Source: Ceratotherium simum simum
Lineage: Eukaryota; Chordata; Mammalia; Perissodactyla; Rhinocerotidae
Reading direction: 5' to 3'
Assembly (NCBI RefSeq): GCF_000283155.1
Contig: NW_004454166.1
Coordinates: 953,088-1,017,087 of the forward strand
DNA length: 64,000 nucleotides
Of the stretch, positions 1-12,077 are shown piece after piece; position 1 is the stretch's first letter; every line of letters begins with the position of its first letter. Under the pieces are notes generated by a model. It saw only the letters and a program-made list of their open reading frames with translations. It did not search any database and was not told the DNA's origin. Made by a program: the position numbers and the translations under genes.

Positions 1-499
1 CTGCACACCTCAAGGAAAGGCAAGGAGAAAGGCAGGGCAGGATGGAGAACTTTAAATCCCTAAACTTTGAGAAGGTTATATAGTGCCCACCATGGCCCCA
101 TCCCTGCCCTGAGAACTTCAAAATTAAAAAAAAAAAAAAAAATACTAAGCTAGAAACTAAATATAAAGAGGTCTAACAAATGTTCTGATTTTTCCTATAA
201 GGACAACTTTAACTTTTTTTTTGGAAAACATCAGGTATCAATTTTTTTCCAAACAAAAATAATGTTGGTGAATGGCTCTGCCTTGCAGTGCCCTGGACAT
301 GTGTTTAGTGTGCCTACCACAGGTCATCTAGCACTGGAGGGAGGGAAGGGTGGCGGCTCCATATAGAGCAGCCCCACAACACTCCACAGCCAAGTGCTGT
401 GAATTGGTGGCCTAGAAAACGGATGTCTGCCTCAACTGCCCACATCTACTTTGCATGTGCTTCAATTACTTCATGAATAGAAACACAGAATGACCAGTC
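1..499. other. Intergenic spacer, nothing recognised
   Basis: AT-rich non-coding DNA with a short poly-A run near 127-141. No gene, exon or confidently named repeat is seen. By human synteny it lies between TOMM5 and FRMPD1. Confidence 0.5.
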
Positions 500-667
500 C
501 AGCGGGTCTCAAACTTGAGTGTGCATCACAATCACCTGCAGGGCTTGTTAAAGACAGATTGCTGAGCCCTACCCAGAGTTTCTGAGGCAGTAGGAATTTG
601 CATATCTAGCAGGTTCCCCGATGATGCCCACATTGCTGGTTCAGGGACCACACATTTAGAACCACTG
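500..667 (+). mobile_element. MER5-type hAT-Charlie DNA transposon relic
   Basis: The element begins CAGCGGGTCTCAAAC and ends TTAGAACCACTG, imperfect inverted termini typical of the small non-autonomous MER5-like hAT family. The core holds the family's AATCACCTGCAGGGCTTGTTAAA and GAATTTGCAT segments. It abuts an antisense MIR that starts just after it, which suggests insertion into or beside that MIR. It has no coding capacity. Confidence 0.75.
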
Positions 668-671
668 ACCT

Positions 672-815
672 AGTCTAAACTACCCATTTTACAGAGAAGA
701 AACGGGAGCATCTAGAAGGGAAGGGGCTTGCCAAAGATCACACACTAAGGTAATGGTAAAGCTGGGTCTGGACCTAAGTGCCTTCTCCTCATTATGCTAT
801 ACCATGTGGCCTCCA
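672..815 (-). mobile_element. MIR SINE fragment, antisense
   Basis: CCCATTTTACAGAGAAGAAA followed by a CTTGCCAAAGATCACAC segment is the reverse complement of the MIR core. The copy is diverged and truncated. Confidence 0.65.
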
Positions 816-819
816 CTCA

Positions 820-1460
820 GGTAGCTACATTAGTTGCCAGCCCAGAGAGGAGTGATAAAGGGTCTGATGAGCACTTTGTACCTACAAAATTTAAGTTTTA
901 TATTTATATAATCAAATGAGACTCCTTGGGTCACTAGGTTTATCAATGAAACAAACCCATCCAATGTAAGCTATTATTTCTATTTGCTTTTAAAACTTGA
1001 TTTCTCCTTCCTCATCCTCTCTTTTTCTCTCTGTCTACATTCTTCAGAGCAATTTGCAGTAAGATTTCCCCAAAGACTAATATGTTTACAAGTTCTCTTT
1101 TGTCTTGAGTCCAAGTGTCTCCCTCACCTTTTCCAGTAAAACTGCATCCTGCTGCTACCCCACCCATTATCACAGAAGCAGAAGGAAGACATGGAGGGCT
1201 GAAGTACCCGTGCACACAGCCTTAAAACATAAAGAACTACAAAAAGCTCTCTGTGGAAACCCAAATTCACAGCAAGCAGGTGAAAAGATATACAACATCA
1301 AAGGCATGTTTGTCTGAAAATTATTTTCTTCGTTTAACAAAGACTTTCTTAAGTGTGTACTACATGCAAAGGCGCATGCCTCATTAGTAATTGGGGTCTG
1401 TCAGTATAGGGTTTTCTTTTTTTGTCTGAGCCTTACTCTGCTTTTAACTGTGCCATTCTA
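820..1460. other. Spacer, nothing recognised
   Basis: No gene or clear repeat is seen. Short open frames on both strands have no recognisable protein and no flanking splice pattern. Confidence 0.4.
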
Positions 1461-1461
1461 T

Positions 1462-1537
1462 GTCATGACCCTGTTCCTGAGCACCTAACATATACTCTAC
1501 TCAGTGTTTGGGCACTCAATACATGTTTGTTGAATGG
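1462..1537 (+). mobile_element. L2 LINE 3' end fragment
   Basis: GAGCACCTAACATATAC through CACTCAATACATGTTTGTTGAATG matches the terminal segment of L2, whose usual end reads GCTCAATAAATGTTTGTTGAATG. Short and diverged. Confidence 0.55.
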
Positions 1538-1539
1538 AG

Positions 1540-2290
1540 CTGAGCTGAAGCCTGGTTGGACCTTGCTGACCGCCTTAGGAAACTCTCATTCTTCCCATTA
1601 CTTTGTAACCAGAATAGGCTACATATTTTCCCAACCAAAATCTGGCAACTTTATCACAGCGCCTGAGTATATATCCTTCTCCACCCAGCAACCCAAAACC
1701 GAAAAGGTTAGAAGTAGGGGGCAGCATGATGAAATAAAATCGAGTGGTTTAACATGGAAACCCAACAATGACCGGAGATGAAAGGAGAGGACCCGGATGG
1801 TCATATGGTAAGATGCCCAAGATAGACGAGTAAGAAATACAAGTTTTTCAGGAGAGTTACTATATCAGAATTGAAGAAGGTAGAAAAAAAAGGGGGGGGT
1901 TGCAAAGAGGCCTCTGGGGGATTTAACGTGGCCCTTGAGCCAGGAGGGAGACAGACCAGGGAAATTCTGTAACTGGGGAAGTTGAGGCAAAGGGACTGGA
2001 CTGGAGTTCAGAGGACCTTGAAGACCACAGCTTCAAACTGGAGGTGAAAGAAGGGAGACTGAAAGGACTATGCTTCTTGGGACCATGAGAGCTGAAATAA
2101 ACAACTCTGGGCAAATGTAAGAAACCCTAGATTAGCCAAAGGTAGCCCGGAAGATGGAGGAACTGGCAATAATATAGTCAACTCCCCATGGATCTCTGTT
2201 ACACTGAAGGGAATGAAGATAAACTCTCTGCATGTGATTTTACTCTCAAGATCTTCACACTCTTCAGCAAAGTAATATCTGTACTCTAAA
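1540..2290. other. Spacer, nothing recognised
   Basis: Non-coding DNA with an A8G8 homopolymer junction near 1885-1900. No exon or named repeat is supported. Confidence 0.4.
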
Positions 2291-2291
2291 C

Positions 2292-2486
2292 CAGTGCTTC
2301 TCAAACTTCAAAGTGCACACGAACCCCCAAGGGGCCTTGCTGAAACACAGATTTCAGGGCCCCATCTGCCCGAGATTCTCATTCAGTAGGTCTGCAGTGA
2401 GGCCCAGAATCTGCCTTTTTAACAAGCTCCCTGGTGATGCTGGTGCCAATGCTGCTGATCTACAGACCACGCTTTGAGGAGCACGG
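2292..2486 (+). mobile_element. MER5-type hAT-Charlie relic
   Basis: Starts CAGTGCTTCTCAAACTT and ends TTTGAGGAGCACGG, the inverted termini of a MER5-like element. Internal CATTCAGTAGGTCTG and CTCCCTGGTGATGCTG are diagnostic. Nearly full length for the roughly 190 bp family. Confidence 0.8.
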
Positions 2487-2489
2487 CTC

Positions 2490-3515
2490 ACACAGCCAAC
2501 CTACGTGGTTGTGCCAGGAGGCACCCTCATTGGAGGAGATGGCCCCTCACGCCCTGAGATGGTTGCAGGTGAAAACCACATCATGCCCCCCACCCTGGTT
2601 ATCTTGTCTCCACGCTCCATGCTCTACACCTGCAGTTCCTTAGCTACTTACATATTTTCTCCAGGTCGGAAGCACTGATATCAAACGTTCCTGGGACAGG
2701 TCCATGGCCAGCAGACCCGTTAAGCATTTAGGAACTGCCCAGGGTTCAGGAGAGATAAGCCCTTGGCTGGCTTCATTTCTTTGTGCTGATGTCTGGGGCC
2801 AGCAAATGGGGAGCATTCCTGAGAGTGTAGGGGTCTCCCCACACTTGCTCAGCAAGCGATACCCAGGACTGCTTCAAATGACCTCCCTGCAGGGACCTCT
2901 ACCTGCATTTCCTCTAACATACTTCAACAAAATCAGAGTTCTGAAGGCAGAGTTCTAAGTATTAGAGATGGAACTAGCCTAATATCTCACTTAGGGCCTA
3001 TCCCTGGGACCAGACTAAGAAAAGCAATCACAGTACAAGAACTAAGTCTTTTCACACATGGGATTTAGCGATTTCATACAGCTTTGAAGGGCTTCTCATC
3101 TTTCAAACTGGTACCTCCTCCAAATCACAGTGTGGGCAGCAGTTTTGAGCTGTGAAAGGAGACTAGTAAATTCAAGTAAGGAATCTCATGTTCAGACCTG
3201 GGATACTTGGTCAAAGCTACTAACAACCTCTCTTTCTAAGAACATGCGAAAGAACTTTCCCTTGGAGTGAAGTTTACTATTTTCCAATTATTTTAGTCCT
3301 GAGTGGTCTTAATTTTTTCCTCTTGGATTATTAGGGGATTAGAATGTGTTGAAGAAGGTAGCAAGTGCCACAGTAACACAGCTGGTTGAAAGAGATCGTG
3401 CAAGAATCATGGAGAAAGGGTGTGTGTGTTAACTCAACGCCGCAACATCAACTGAGCAGCCCTCTGGGCCAGACACTGTGCTGGTGGGGTGGAGAGCACC
3501 AAACTCAGAAGACCC
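2490..3515. other. Spacer, nothing recognised
   Basis: Several short open frames are present (for example 2704-2958), none with recognisable motifs or a splice context. No repeat could be named with confidence. Confidence 0.4.
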
Positions 3516-3519
3516 CAGT

Positions 3520-3715
3520 GACAATAACAATCCCTCACGTCTTTCTAGTGATTCATGCCAAACGTTAATTTAAAAAACAGTTTTACAACTGTTATATCAC
3601 TTCATTTTCAGAATCACCCTACAGAGTAGGCACAGCAGAAATGAATATCATCATTTTACAGATAAACTGAGATTTAACAGTTAAATTAGGTGCCAAGTCT
3701 GGCCCCTCACCTTTC
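3520..3715 (-). mobile_element. MIR-family SINE, antisense
   Basis: AGAATCACCCTACAGAGTAGG followed by CATCATTTTACAGATAAACT is the antisense MIR signature (fall-off of TCACAACAACCCT...CCCATTTTACAGATGAGG). Strongly diverged. Confidence 0.55.
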
Positions 3716-4439
3716 ATTATTTAGATTTTATTATTAGCTTTTATTATCAAGTGTGTGATAACTAACATATTGAAATCAGGTTTCATGGGGAAACCCCTCT
3801 GTTTGAAATACCTAGGATTTAAGAAGCTCCAAGACACTAAATATCACTGAATATATGGCACAGTTTAGCCCTGTACATTGGTTATTCTCCATTTGTTCCC
3901 CCACATACATTTCTGCCCATGTTTCCCCGTGCTCTGCACCCTGAGAGGCCTGCCCCTATAACTGCATTACCTAGTCACCTTTTCAGTTGAGTGTGGCCAA
4001 TGAAAGGAACCTGCAGACCAAAGGGCAGCAATGGAGAGAGGTAAGGGTCTTTCTTTCCTGCTCCCTTGACTGTCCTTCCTAGAGCAGCACCTCCACGGCT
4101 CCAGCTTCCATTGGAAACTGGTGATATTATTTCTTCCCCTTGCCTCTTCGGGGTGCTAACAGCTCCCCACTCTTGCTAATCTCTGGGTGCCTCACCACCC
4201 TTGTCGGTTCCCTTAACCCCACCCACACCTCTGCAAAGATCGCCTTCATTAAAATCTCTTGAACCACCTCAGTTCCTCTTTTCCCACTGGGATCCCGAAC
4301 CATGCACCCCTCTCTCCCACATAGCCCTAACCTGTAAAAATAAATCTAACACCCAGAGGAACACAGTGAGCCTCAAACATCCACAGTCACACGCTCATCA
4401 AGTTTTCCCTCTTAATAATTAATGTTTGTTTCTCCAGCG

Positions 4440-5100
4440 CTTATTTGCCACAATCCTACCTTGGGCCCTTGTTTATCCGTGGCCTGGACTTTCATGATGG
4501 TCTCCTAAGTGGCCTCCGTCTCTAGAGCCTCCCACCTCCAATCAGTTCTCTCCATAGCCTGCTACTGGATTAGATTTCCTGGGGCACAATTTTGATCATA
4601 TCATTCCTGCTATGGCTCCCAAGTGACTACAGCATCAAGTCCAAACTCCGTAGCCTAGCATGCAGGGCTCTCACCTCTGTGCCCAGCCTTATCTACAACT
4701 CCTATGTGTGAGTCTGTGCTGTCTGTTCCCCAATCCCTCACCAAAAGGTATGATCTTCATTTTGTTTACACTGTTCCCTTAGCCTAGAAAAGCCTGAACT
4801 TTGAAACTATTCACTTCAAGGTCCAGCCCAAATGCTGCTTCCTGCCTGAAGATTTTGTTTCCTTACAGGGATAGACAACCATTTTCTCTTCTAAACTCTC
4901 ATGGGTCTTTTGGCATCTCTTTCTTATGGCACTTAGCATGTTGAACCTCTCAGTATAGTTATCTGCATCCATCCTACCCCACATCCTATTCTGAGCATCT
5001 TTCCTAACTGGAGGCTGTCTGGTTCATGGTGGTACCCCTAATGATGAGCACAGGACACAGCACAGAGTGGGTCTCAGCAAGTGTGTGTTGGATGAATGAA
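4440..5100 (+). mobile_element. L2 LINE 3' portion, sense
   Basis: The stretch carries the L2-style order: ATCATTCCTGCTATGGCTCC, a CCAAACTCCGTAGCCTAGCA segment, a CTTCAAGGTCCAGCCCAAATG segment, then a terminal GATGAATGAATG. It is riddled with stops and is a relic of the 3' end of the reverse transcriptase frame plus 3' UTR. Confidence 0.65.
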
Positions 5101-5104
5101 TGCA

Positions 5105-7058
5105 TAAATGGATTCAATTGAACATACCCTCAGCACCTAACACAGCGTCTACTGTGTAGTTAGACTTTAAAATAATTTGAATGCTCAGCTGAACAAGCTG
5201 ATGTATGCTACATGGCATGTATGAGAGGCTGCATATAAACACTCCTGCATATTTGACTATTTTGTATGACTGTCTCTTAATATGAATATATATTATTTTA
5301 TCATATGTCATTTTTAAAAAGATCTCTCTTTGGGGAAAGTGGCATCACATACATACACATCATTTAAAAAAAAAACAACTAAAAGTGCTAAAGCTGAACA
5401 AGGTCCTAGAAGAGGTTTCTGAAGGGCAGTTGGATGCGTGCAGCTTTGAAACCCTCTACTTCTTTCTCATTTCCTGTCACTCAGCCCCATCCTCCCCTTG
5501 CATCCAATTTTGTTTAATGAGGCTACTGCAGTGTATTTATTTTGGGGTGATTGAATTTAGAAAGACATTCATCTAACACGCAATTGCTGCTACAAGCTGA
5601 ATGGCTGAATCATAACAGGGATGATGGCATTAATCTGAGGACAGCTGTTTCTTATCATTTCTCACACAGAAAAAAGCTCAGGCCAGGCAGGAGTTTTTGC
5701 TTTAGTTGCAAGATGGGACTGATAGGCTCTGAAGCAGAAATGCTTCTGGACAGGTGCAAGTAGACAAGAAGAAAGAAGAAATGCCCCACGAGGGACCAAC
5801 CCTTTGATTTTTAGAACTGTCTGTCTGATGTGTGAGAGTTGCTTCTGGCACTTTGGGATGTTCAAGACATTCCAGTTATAAGGAGATAATTTGATAAGGA
5901 CAGCAGAGGCATCTGTGTGGGTAACCAACCTTTCAAGAAGAGCTTACAAGTCTGTTGTCAGTAGTTGCAACTATTAAAGAACAATGACAACAATCCTGGC
6001 TCATATTTGCATGTACGTTACAATTTACAACATGCTTTCACATTTACCGTCTCAGGCAAGTTAAGCTGCCCAGGGGCCCAGAGGTCAGGGGCACACCAAG
6101 TATGCTTCCCAGGGAGCTGGGAGCCCCTTCCCGAAGAAACCTCCATTGACGTTTGCCTGCTGCAGATGTCCAAAATCCACCATGAAGGCATGACTTCTTT
6201 GAATTCAGGCACTTTTACTGCTAAAGCAAAAACCTCTGGAAATAAGCATATAGCCAACCCTGTAACTCATTTACATCTGAGTATGAATGCATTCTCAGCC
6301 CCTTCTCAGCAGAACAGCTGGCTGAGGTGTGAGCAGATCATAAATGCAGTAAGAAAGGAAAAGAAAGGTGGGGGCCTAACAGACACTGCTGACACTCTTC
6401 ACTTGCTCCAGCTTTTGAGGTGACAAGAAACATGCGGAGTGGTGCTCATCTCAATATAGGATGTTCATATAGCTAAGAGCTACAGAACAATCTGCCACCT
6501 ACAACTACGCCACCTACAACTACAAACTTTCCAAAGATAATAAAATGTTACAAGAATTTAATTTTTAAAAAGCCTAAGTGTGAATCAAAGTGCATCCTAA
6601 TAGAAACAACACTCATTCATTCATTTAGCCATCTGTTCATCCATTCATTCTATAGCCAGTAAACCGAACAACCAAAACTCTTGGAACATAATGAAAACAC
6701 CATTTTTAATCTCCTACTGCCCTTTAAACTGATCTAGGGTGGAATGGGGACAGCTCTTCCTCTGCCACTAGATATAAACTTAGGCACGCCCCTGGGCTTT
6801 GGCGGTCACTCCTAAGTAGCCAAAAGTCCTACCTTCACTTTAAGTCACAATTATAAGCACAGTTTCAATTCAGTAAATTAAAATATCCACACCCAGATAG
6901 TAATAGAAACTTCTAACCTCATTCAGGGGGCTTTCAGCAAGTGGGAAACCAGGGCGTAAATCTTCTCTTCCCTTCCTTACACTCCCATCATGTTAAATGG
7001 GGTTTCCGACCCCTCCTGGAGAAAGAGTGAGAGGAGGAGGCAGAAGGTGGGCAAAAAT
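5105..7058. other. Spacer with minor repeats
   Basis: No gene seen. It contains a 15-bp tandem duplication at 6494-6523, a degenerate CATT-type tract at about 6609-6652 and a possible short antisense MIR piece around 6000-6055. The 152-codon open frame at 5965-6423 has no recognisable domain and is considered chance. Confidence 0.4.
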
Positions 7059-7313
7059 GCTTGTATGGGGCCCGGCCCAGTGGTGTAGCGGGTTAAGTTT
7101 GTGCGGTCTGCCCAGGTTCTGATCCTGGGTGCAGACCTACTCACCACTCATCAAGCCATGCTGAGGCAGCTTCTCATCCAGAAGAGCTACAACTCTACAA
7201 CTATGATACACAACTATGTACTGGGACTTTGGGGAGAGAAAAGAAAAAGAGGAAGATTGGCAACAGATGTTAGCGCAGGGCCACTCTCCCTCAAAAAAAA
7301 AAAAGCTTGTATG
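7059..7313 (+). mobile_element. ERE SINE with 9-bp TSD
   Basis: The element body is about 7068-7304, flanked by GCTTGTATG at 7059-7067 and 7305-7313. It has the GGCCCAGTGGTGTAGCGG tRNA-like head, an ACAACTATGTACTGGGACTT mid-body and one AGGAAGATTGGC...TTAGC tail module before a poly-A tail. It belongs to the perissodactyl ERE family and is non-coding. Confidence 0.9.
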
Positions 7314-8399
7314 ATTGGGACCCTGGTAAGGTGGCGTCACACTCTCTAGGCCTAGCAGCTGTCCAAAACTGACTTTCTCTTACATAGTATTATTGTGAGT
7401 TCCTCAGAGACAAGCCCCTGTCCCCAACCCTGGGGGTTTCTCACTTGAGGATCCCTTAACCTGAGCAAAAACATTCTATTCAGGCAGGAACTTTCACCCC
7501 AGGCCCTAGAAATCACTGCAGCCCCCATCCAGCATCTCCTCAGCTGGGGCCTATTCACTCTCTACTAAACAGATCTAAGGTGCTTCCCACATTAGCTCTC
7601 CCCTGCAAGGGCCCATATCTGCTCCTTGGAGCATTCTTCGCCTGAACAAATTCTGGGAGTGTTGGCCATTCCAGAAGCAGCAGCAGCAACCTCCTTTGCT
7701 CTGCTGCCAAAGCATTAGCCAGCTCTGCTGTTTTCCCGTAAATTTCCAGGGCGGGAGTCAGACCCAGTCCCCAGGGCCCCCAACTGCAGGAGACACAGCT
7801 CAAGCTCTGAGTGGTCCCGCTGTGGTGAGGTGAGGTGGGGAGCTGAGGGGAGAGGAGGGGAGGGGAGGTGAGGTGGGCACCCACATCCCTTACTCCCTGG
7901 GACCAGGAGTGGCACTTAGCACATTCAGTGCTCCCCCAAAGAAATCCTCTTCAAAGGGCTCCAACAGCGGTGTCTTTTCATTCTTGATGTGGGTGAGCGT
8001 GCAAGAGGCATGTAACCACTTTTCTGCTAAACCCTTTTAGCAGGTTCTTCCGGATGGTCTGTCCTACAACTCTGGGTATCTGATAACTATTGTGTCTTGC
8101 TTCTCTGTGGGAACTTCCAGTCTAACACCCTGTTACAACGCATTCAGGTATTCGCGAACAATTATTGAAGGTCTACGCTAGTATAGACCTTTCCTATTCC
8201 CTACTTCCTTTCTCTTCCTCATTTATTCTCTTCACCTTCCTGCTATCAAATGTTATGATGAAAAATCAATCATTGTCTCTTTCTCCCTTCCTGCCCCCTA
8301 CAAATTTCCAGCTATCCTTACAGATTCACGCAAGAAAATGTTTTCACTTTCTGTACCAAAATAGATAACAAGTAAACTGAGAAAAATTAAAATAAAAAA
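7314..8399. other. Spacer containing a G-rich tract
   Basis: No gene recognised. The purine-rich tract 7824-7876 contains four G4 runs (see findings). The minus open frame 7555-7884 is low-complexity and proline-rich because it reads the complement of this tract. Confidence 0.4.
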
Positions 8400-8646
8400 C
8401 TACAATAAGGGGCTGGCCTGGTGGTGTAGTGGTTAAGTTCACGTGTTGGGATCCTGCCCAAGGACCTACTCACCACTCATCAAGCCATGCTGAGGCTGCG
8501 TCCCACATAGAAGATCTAGAGGGACCTACAACTAGGATATACAACTGTGAACTGGGGCTTTGAGGAGAAAAAGAAAAAGAGGAAGATTGGCAACAGATGT
8601 TAGCACAGGGCCAATCTTCCTCAAAAAAAAAAAAACCCTACAGTAA
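8400..8646 (+). mobile_element. ERE SINE, TSD present
   Basis: The body 8409-8635 runs from GGGGCTGGCCTGGTGG to a 13-A tail. CTACAATAA before it and CTACAGTAA after it form a 9-bp duplication with one mismatch. It has one tail module (GGAAGATTGGCAACAGATGT...). The pol III box-B region is decayed, so this is an older copy. Confidence 0.88.
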
Positions 8647-9104
8647 ATAATGAAAATATTAGATGCCAGATTATCTTACAAGCATAGTAATTTTTTTAAC
8701 CCAAAGCACAGAATGTTGTCTATTTGGATTTGGTTCTTCAAAGTTCAAGTTGCAAAGTTCTTGCAAAGCTATTGCAAACACACACTCTGTAAAATGTTCT
8801 AACAAAGAAGGAGCTTTATCACGTGTTTCTTGCACACAGGGCCTCACATGGTAAGAAAAAAGCTGAGGATAAAATTATTACTAAAGAAATAACATAACTG
8901 TGTCATACTTTCTGCCACATATAAATACAGGCATGTGAATGGGATAAAAGGAAAACTGAAGTTGAAAGGAATACCAAGTGCTCTAAAACTGTTCCACCAG
9001 ACAACGGGAACATGTAACAGGATTTCTGGAATATCATATAACAGCTGTCTACTTCACTAAGTCCTTGAATTCTTACCCCAAATAGTTTTTTAAAATAATC
9101 ATGA

Positions 9105-9335
9105 TGATTGATAGCTAACATTCTCTTAGGGTTTTCTCTCCGCTGGGCGCTGGACTAAGTTATTTACAGTACATGTTATTTCATTCCCACAAGAGTTCTG
9201 TGAAGAAGATAGCATTTACCCCATTTTATAGATGAGGAAAACGAAGCTCAGTGATTAAGGCACTTGTGTTAAGTCGTGTGCCTTGTAAGTGGCGAAGCTG
9301 CTAGATTGTGCCTGGTTCTTAGTAATGCCAGAGCC
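9105..9335 (-). mobile_element. MIR SINE, antisense, nearly complete core
   Basis: CCCATTTTATAGATGAGGAA, a TTAAGTCGTGTGCCTTGTAA segment and GTAAGTGGCGAAGCTG are the reverse-complement MIR core and tRNA-side sequences. Long enough to count as a well-preserved copy. Confidence 0.8.
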
Positions 9336-9339
9336 ACTG

Positions 9340-9880
9340 GTCCTTCCGCTACGCTATGGCACTCTGACCGGGAGGCAGATAAAAGTGAATATTCCACTCC
9401 TAATTTTGCCTATCTGTGTAGAAGCAAGGGAAAAGGAATTTCAGCCTCATCTGGGAGCCTTAGATTTTATTTTCAAAGAGCTACCTTAACTTGAAGTGGC
9501 CATTTGACTGGTCTTGGTGTTAGTGACACCTCTGGCAATCACAGTGACCCTCTGTTACAGAGTAGGGACAGAGTGCAGCTGCCACAGCCTCTGAATTATC
9601 TCCTCTTGAGGAACGCACCACAGCACCAATTCCAGGATGGGGGGGAGGAGGGTAAAAGATCTGGGAATACAGTGCTTTTTAAACTTTACTCAGTGTCAAT
9701 TAGCACCTACAAAAAGCAGTGTGTAGTGAGTGAGCTCCTTCATTGTATCAAGCTAATCCATCAAGACAATATGGCAGGTCCCCACATATGATTGCACCTC
9801 TTTGGTTCAATTTCTCTGTAACCTTCACGCTCCCTCATCTCTATATGAATAAACACTCCCTTCCCTCCCTCCCACCCTCT
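9340..9880. other. Spacer, nothing recognised
   Basis: No gene or confidently named repeat. Overlapping short open frames at 9276-9494 come partly from the adjacent MIR. Confidence 0.4.
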
Positions 9881-9884
9881 TTTC

Positions 9885-10125
9885 CTCCTCCCACAAATAT
9901 TTGTTGAGCACCTACTGTGTGCCAAGCACTGGGCTAGGCACAAGAGTATAACAGGGGTTAAGGCTTGGTCCCCGGCCTCAAGGATCTTCTAGTCTAGTAG
10001 ATAAACCAGACATAGAAGCACACAGTTACAATATTGGGTTATGAATACCACAATGGCTGGGCGGGTCCAGGAGGGACACACATCACAGAGGAGGAGAAAT
10101 CAGGGAAGGTTCACGTGAAAAAATA
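9885..10125 (-). mobile_element. L2 LINE 3' end, antisense
   Basis: AAATATTTGTTGAGCACCTA, then TGTGTGCCAAGCACTGGGCT and CTCAAGGATCTTCTAGTCTA form the reverse complement of the L2 3' terminus. Confidence 0.7.
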
Positions 10126-10264
10126 AAACCTTTCCTAGTCTTTCCTGTTTGGAATATATTCATCCCCACTCCAACCCGAATTCCATTCCACTTGAGAGCT
10201 CTGTCATGGAACCCTGTGGCATTTGGCCTGTATTCATCACTTGGGGCTGGGTTTATCTCCTCCA

Positions 10265-10915
10265 TTCCGTTCAGTATAATTTGCTCCACGTGAGTACTGT
10301 GCTAGCTATGCTGTGGGAGGGGAAAATGACAAAGCCAATCCCAGGACCAGTTCCTCAGGGAAACTTGCAAGAGGAAAACTGTGACATAAGAGAAGGACAC
10401 ACCAAGCGTAATGGAGGGTAACGTGGGGATCGATGACATCCCGTTAGAGGAGGCCAACATCATGGAATGCTTTAGGGAAGAAGGGGCATTGGAGATGAGC
10501 TTTGAAAGGTGAGCAAGATCTCTCTAGCCAGAGATGGAAAGGGAAGTCATGCTGTGCCTCGTAACAGACTCAGAGAAAGCAGGAAGATGGGGAGAGAATG
10601 AAGAAAGCGTGTGGGAGGGAACTGTAGTAGACCAATAAGGTGGCACGTAGGGTATGTGGTGGAGGAGAGGAGTGTAATGAGACAAAAACATGGAAAGGTT
10701 AATTTGCACCAATCTGTAGAGTCTTTAAATATTGGTAAGACATTTGCACTTACTGTGTAGGCACTGGGAAGCCATTTTGAGTGGAGAGTTATGAGACCAA
10801 AGTTGTTTTGTATGGATTGTAGCTGAGGAAAGATAAGGGATAGGGAGACAGTTAGGAGGTGACTGTAATAGTCCAGGTGAGAGGAACTGCGGGTGCTGCC
10901 GAGAAGTGGCAGGGA
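10265..10915 (-). mobile_element. L2 LINE, antisense, internal part
   Basis: The block carries the antisense L2 landmarks in order: GAATGCTTTAGGGAAG, AGATGAGCTTTGAAAGG, GGGAAGCCATTTTGAGTGG and GACTGTAATAGTCCAGGTGA. It is probably the same original insertion as 9885-10125, separated by decay. Confidence 0.65.
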
Positions 10916-10924
10916 AGACAGAGA

Positions 10925-11035
10925 CCTAACACCCTTGAGTCAGGGACTGAGTGTTAACCATTTGTGCCCCCACAGCGTCCAGCACTGTTCCCTGCCCTGA
11001 TTAAGTTTCATAAATATTTCTGAAGTTGAACTGTA
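10925..11035 (+). mobile_element. L2 LINE 3' end fragment, sense
   Basis: TTGAGTCAGGGACTGAGTGT and GCGTCCAGCACTGTTCCCTG followed by TCATAAATATTTCTGAA resemble the sense L2 terminus. Short and diverged, in opposite orientation to its left neighbour. Confidence 0.5.
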
Positions 11036-11039
11036 CTAA

Positions 11040-11725
11040 AGATTCTGTTTGAAAGTATAATTTATGTCTTGCAGGTGTTTTATCCTTTTTGTTTTAATCC
11101 TGTCACCTAAGTCACCCAATTCCAAGCCATAGAAGGTTCCTGCCCCAGGCTGTTATTGTCTGGCATTTATGTGGCACCTCAGAGCAGTGGCACCTCAGTC
11201 CCGGTCCTTAATGAGCTCTTGCACCATTTTAATTGGTCTGCAGTTGTCTGTGTGGAGTCACCTGGAGCTGCCCCACCTTTCCTGCCAGCTCTGGCATCTG
11301 GAACATCACCCTTGAGAAGACTCAGGGAGCCTACTGAGCTGCAAAGCATGCAAAGAATGGGCTCTGTGGAGAGCCAAGACCAGAGGGCTGCTGGGACTCA
11401 CCACAGGGCAACTCTCCAGTGAACTGGCAGTCACTTTAAGTGGTTATTTCTAGGAAGAGGGAGGAGGATACAGGAGAGGCACACTGTAGGGACCACCCAC
11501 GGCGTGACTCTAGGATTCCAGAGAGGTCTGATGTTTACATCTGTGGGGATCTGTTAAAATGGTTAATATGATTCGTTAAAATAGTTAAGATGACCCATCT
11601 AGAAAGTAACCCACCTCATGAGACCGCTTAGAATGATGGAATTAACGAGGCTGCAGTGTCTCTCAAATCCAATGAAGGAGTCAGACTGGACTGAGGTCAA
11701 GATCTCAATTTAATCAAAAGATCAT
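11040..11725. other. Spacer, nothing recognised
   Basis: No gene or named repeat. The open frame 11156-11422 has no identifiable domain. Confidence 0.4.
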
Positions 11726-11727
11726 CA

Positions 11728-11962
11728 TGGCTAATTTTATTGAGCATTTACTATGTGCCAGACACTTTTCCAAGTACTATAGTTATATTAACATATTTAA
11801 TCCTCACAACAACCTTATAAAGTGAGTACTACTATTATCCTCATTTTACAAGTGAGGAAACAGGCACAGAGAGGGTAAGACTTGCCCCAGCTCACACAGC
11901 GGGCAGGTGGTAGAGCCTGAATTTGAACCTAGGCAGTCTCGCTCTAGCATGTACTGAATGCA
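11728..11962 (-). mobile_element. MIR SINE, antisense, near full length
   Basis: TTTATTGAGCATTTACTATG, TCCTCACAACAACCTTATAA, CTCATTTTACAAGTGAGGAA and CTCACACAGCGGGCAGGTGG follow in the order of the reverse-complement MIR consensus. One of the best-preserved MIRs here. Confidence 0.9.
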
Positions 11963-12077
11963 ACACTCTCCTGCCTTTCTCTTGTCTCTTGTTCTCACCA
12001 CTCTGACAGGCAGAACTAGAGAACAAAAGAGGCTGGAGTTGTAACATCTCATTCTGAGATGTGAATGTATGGATGGG

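Noticed and set aside
5965..6423. 152-codon plus-strand open frame
   Set aside because: Composition is unremarkable, no motif is recognised, and part reads through MIR-like sequence. No evidence of an exon.
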